A stretch of DNA of 64,000 bases. Origin: Ktedonobacter racemifer DSM 44963 (lineage in GTDB: Bacteria; Chloroflexota; Ktedonobacteria; Ktedonobacterales; Ktedonobacteraceae). The DNA lies in NCBI RefSeq assembly GCF_000178855.1, contig NZ_ADVG01000005.1, positions 1 through 64,000 on the forward strand, read 5' to 3'. Position 1 is the first letter of the stretch; each line of letters opens with the position of its first letter. Under the pieces are notes generated by a model. That model was not told the origin of the DNA. It searched no databases and saw only the letters and a list, made by a program, of their open reading frames with translations. Both the position numbers and the translations under genes were made by a program. Shown piece by piece: positions 62,356-64,000 of the stretch.

Positions 62356-62513
62356 TATTGTCAACTTAATCAAAACTGTAGAGCTTATATGAGAGAAAAG
62401 GACCTCAAAGTGAGGGATTATACCCTTTTTCTGGCCTTGGTTACTAGAAAATCATGGCTCATTTGGTCTCGAAGTGGTGAAAGCTCATCAACAGAATTTT
62501 TAAGTTGACAATA
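62356..62513. repeat. 158-bp MITE, copy 2
   Basis: TATTGTCAACTTAATC to the inverse at 62513. Inverted copy of 59419-59576 with scattered mismatches. It separates two unrelated gene fragments. Confidence 0.8.
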
Positions 62514-62648
62514 CCCTCGCAGTTCTTCAATACTCTGCCTGCGGAATGGCTCCTCAGGAGGAAGACTCAGCGCCCGATGGTACTGCCGCTCACGTGCCTG
62601 GATCGCCTGCAATGTCGTATCAATGATCTCTTGGTGCTTTGGGGTCAT
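62514..62648 (-). pseudogene. N-terminal fragment of a small helical protein
   Basis: From ATG 62648, with AAGGAG upstream: MTPKHQEIIDTTLQAIQARE and PEEPFRRQSIEELRG, then cut by the MITE. Not recognised. It does not match the PPOX fragment on the other side of the MITE. Confidence 0.5.
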
Positions 62649-62649
62649 C

Positions 62650-63100
62650 TCAGCTCCTTGCTCCAGGCGATTCCTGGCTTCTCTGGAGACGTTCTCTGCT
62701 GCTCCCCCGCATTTCGGGGAAAAACAACACACCCCTACGCTTCACACTCACTCCGCAAGCCGTCTCAGACGTGTCCTGTCCACCTTCCATCGTAGGCGCT
62801 TCCAGAAAAACCCATCCTCACCCACGTTCGTCCCTGTTGTGTCCGTGGACACCATCTTTTGCAGTGGAGATCGCCCCCTCTCTTCTGCAGAGCGGGCTCT
62901 TCGAAAAAAGGGAGCAGGCTGCGTAAGGTATCCGCCAGCAGAAGAGGAGGCACAACGAGGCAGAAGAGGGCGTTTTGCGGCATTAGGCAGAGAGAAGATC
63001 ACGTTTACCTGGCATCGGGGAAGCAAGAAAGACGTTGAGCTGACACACCATCGCGGCCAGGTACAATAAAGAGAGAAAAGGAAAAGGAGAAACACACACA
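62650..63100. other. Gene-free stretch
   Basis: Open frames exist on both strands (+ 62623-63069, - 62748-63101), but they have compositions typical of shadows, rich in Arg/Ser/Pro, with no start signals. I see no repeat or structured RNA. The last 30 bases are purine-rich and contain the rib site AAAGGAG of the next gene. Confidence 0.4.
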
Positions 63101-63346
63101 ATGACCCCCTTGCAAGCTGTTCAGGTCATCTTCAGCGACGCATCTTTGATTCCTATTAAAGAATGGAAAGGTCTCAATGGCGAGCTGGGCGTGTATCACT
63201 CGCAAGACCACGACTACTACTATCTCCTCATCCCTTCCCAGGACGAGCACTATACCCAGTCCTATCCTCCTACGGACCGTGACCAGGCCATCAGTGCTGC
63301 CGAGTTCATTGCCGCCTTCGCCGGCGCGCAGGAACGCCTCCCCTAA
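63101..63346 (+). CDS. Small hypothetical protein
   Basis: 81 aa from ATG 63101 with AAAGGAG ten bases upstream. A beta-rich core (VQVIFSDASLIPIKEWK, GVYHSQDHDYYYLLIPSQD) precedes a helix (AISAAEFIAAFAGAQERL). No family known to me. Stand-alone gene; about 227 bases to the next, convergent gene show nothing. Confidence 0.6.
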   Translation: MTPLQAVQVIFSDASLIPIKEWKGLNGELGVYHSQDHDYYYLLIPSQDEHYTQSYPPTDRDQAISAAEFIAAFAGAQERLP

Positions 63347-63573
63347 ATCACTCACCACCTGTTTCGCGCTCCCCCTCTCTCCAGAGCACACGCACCTTCA
63401 CACCTGGAGCACATCGGAAAAGCAGCCACTAGCTTGTCACAAAATATCGTTTTACGGTTTTATGGGAAAACCGTCACGACATCTCCATCTCTCATCCAGA
63501 TCATCCCTCCCCACGCACTCGCCCTGGTTCCACCTGGAGAACTGGGGGATTCAGGAGCCTGGCCCTCCACTCC

Positions 63574-64000
63574 TCAGAGTGTGAAGGTGATCGAAACCTT
63601 TCCGATTTCCAGGTTGGATGGAAAGAGAAGATCGAGAGGACCTATCTGGCCATCGCTGCCAACTTGCACCTGGAAAATGAGCGCGCCAGATGTCGTTGGA
63701 TTGCTCCTGGATACGAGAACGGTTGGGAACGTCCCCGAGTAGCTTCTCGTCTCCCCCAGCCTTGCATCAGCTATGGGAAGCACTTCCCCATCCTGCTTGA
63801 GACCATTATCCTTAAACGTTCCTTTCATAGTAATAATGATAAAACGAGAATCGCCGTTGGCCTGCATACCAGTTGCGCCAAATTGAGAGGAAAAGGTCCA
63901 GGAGATGCTGGACGTGATCTTCTCCACCGTCCATTGGCTGTTGCCATACTCAAAGGTCGTGTTGGTGGTAATGCTCCTGTCGTGGTATTTTTGCAGATCT
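63574..64000 (-). CDS. DUF4352-like extracytoplasmic protein, partial
   Basis: The gene runs off the window at 64000; only the last 141 codons are present. They read SITTNTTFEYGNSQWTVEK, RFIIITMKGTFKDNGLK, YSGTFPTVLVSRSNPTTSG, LIFQVQVGSDGQ and end FPSNLEIGKVSITFTL. Alternating strands of this type occur in DUF4352 (immunoglobulin-like) lipoproteins. An internal GTG at 63927 is unlikely to be the start because homology-like sequence continues upstream. Function unknown. Confidence 0.6.
   Translation of the reverse strand, partial: DLQKYHDRSITTNTTFEYGNSQWTVEKITSSISWTFSSQFGATGMQANGDSRFIIITMKGTFKDNGLKQDGEVLPIADARLGETRSYSGTFPTVLVSRSNPTTSGALIFQVQVGSDGQIGPLDLLFPSNLEIGKVSITFTL

Noticed and set aside
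62623..63101. Opposing open frames of 117-148 codons
   Set aside because: Neither has a start signal or a recognisable motif; they look like shadows of GC-biased non-coding DNA.
1..64000. CRISPR arrays, rRNA genes, replication origin
   Set aside because: No regularly spaced short repeats, no rRNA-like stretches and no DnaA-box cluster were seen on reading.

Overview
The window reads as a chromosomal segment of a Ktedonobacteria-like Chloroflexota genome. This is inferred from content only: an NB-ARC/TPR NTPase, LRV repeats, MoxR/VWA genes, a DUF6602-like/SDR fusion, many IS families side by side, and mixed base composition. No ribosomal RNA or core marker is present to confirm it. About a third of the window is insertion sequences, their remnants, or genes broken by them.

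Layout. 1-2140 is a pyrimidine-rich stretch with no convincing gene. 2.1-3.4 kb holds a ribbon-helix-helix protein with a palindrome in front of it. 4.0-9.8 kb is a minus-strand set of sugar genes (FGGY kinase, mannose-6-phosphate isomerase, alpha/beta hydrolase, MFS carrier). 9.8-15.6 kb is a ruined Firmicutes-like hexuronate (kdgK/kdgR-type) locus with LacI operators and two near-identical promoters, broken by IS66, two IS630 and an IS6 element. 17.4-19.3 kb is an S9 peptidase. 19.5-31.5 kb alternates small cargo genes (acetyltransferases, a HEAT-like protein, a P-loop kinase) with IS630, IS4 and IS3 copies. 31.5-34.1 kb is a two-gene STAND NTPase operon. 35.5-39.9 kb is a nest of IS5, ISAzo13 and a phosphotransferase-bearing insert. 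40.1-41.7 kb is pnuC-nadR. 44.6-51.2 kb is bounded by two nearly identical IS6-family copies that bracket a hydrolase, an MFS exporter and a lipoprotein. 51.5-57.6 kb is a MoxR-ATPase / VWA / LRV-repeat operon next to two tRNA-like sequences and a DUF6602-like/zinc-ribbon/SDR fusion. 57.9-62.6 kb has an IS5 element with a SnoaL-like passenger and a pair of inverted MITEs around a beta-propeller/D,D-carboxypeptidase operon.

The most unusual theme is cargo genes inside small mobile units whose edges can be read directly. Three units carry target-site duplications flush with their ends: 25423-29149 (135-bp inverted repeats, 5-bp duplication, no transposase), 37722-39602 (8-bp duplication, and removing it restores the split IS5 reading frame) and 57907-59297 (an IS5 unit with a SnoaL-like gene). 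A fourth, 19473-20620, has 18-bp inverted repeats around an acetyltransferase. The best candidate for an undescribed functional system is the STAND operon at 31514-34083: the NTPase and its small upstream partner share the same N-terminal module. The MoxR/VWA/LRV/SDR-fusion neighbourhood comes second.
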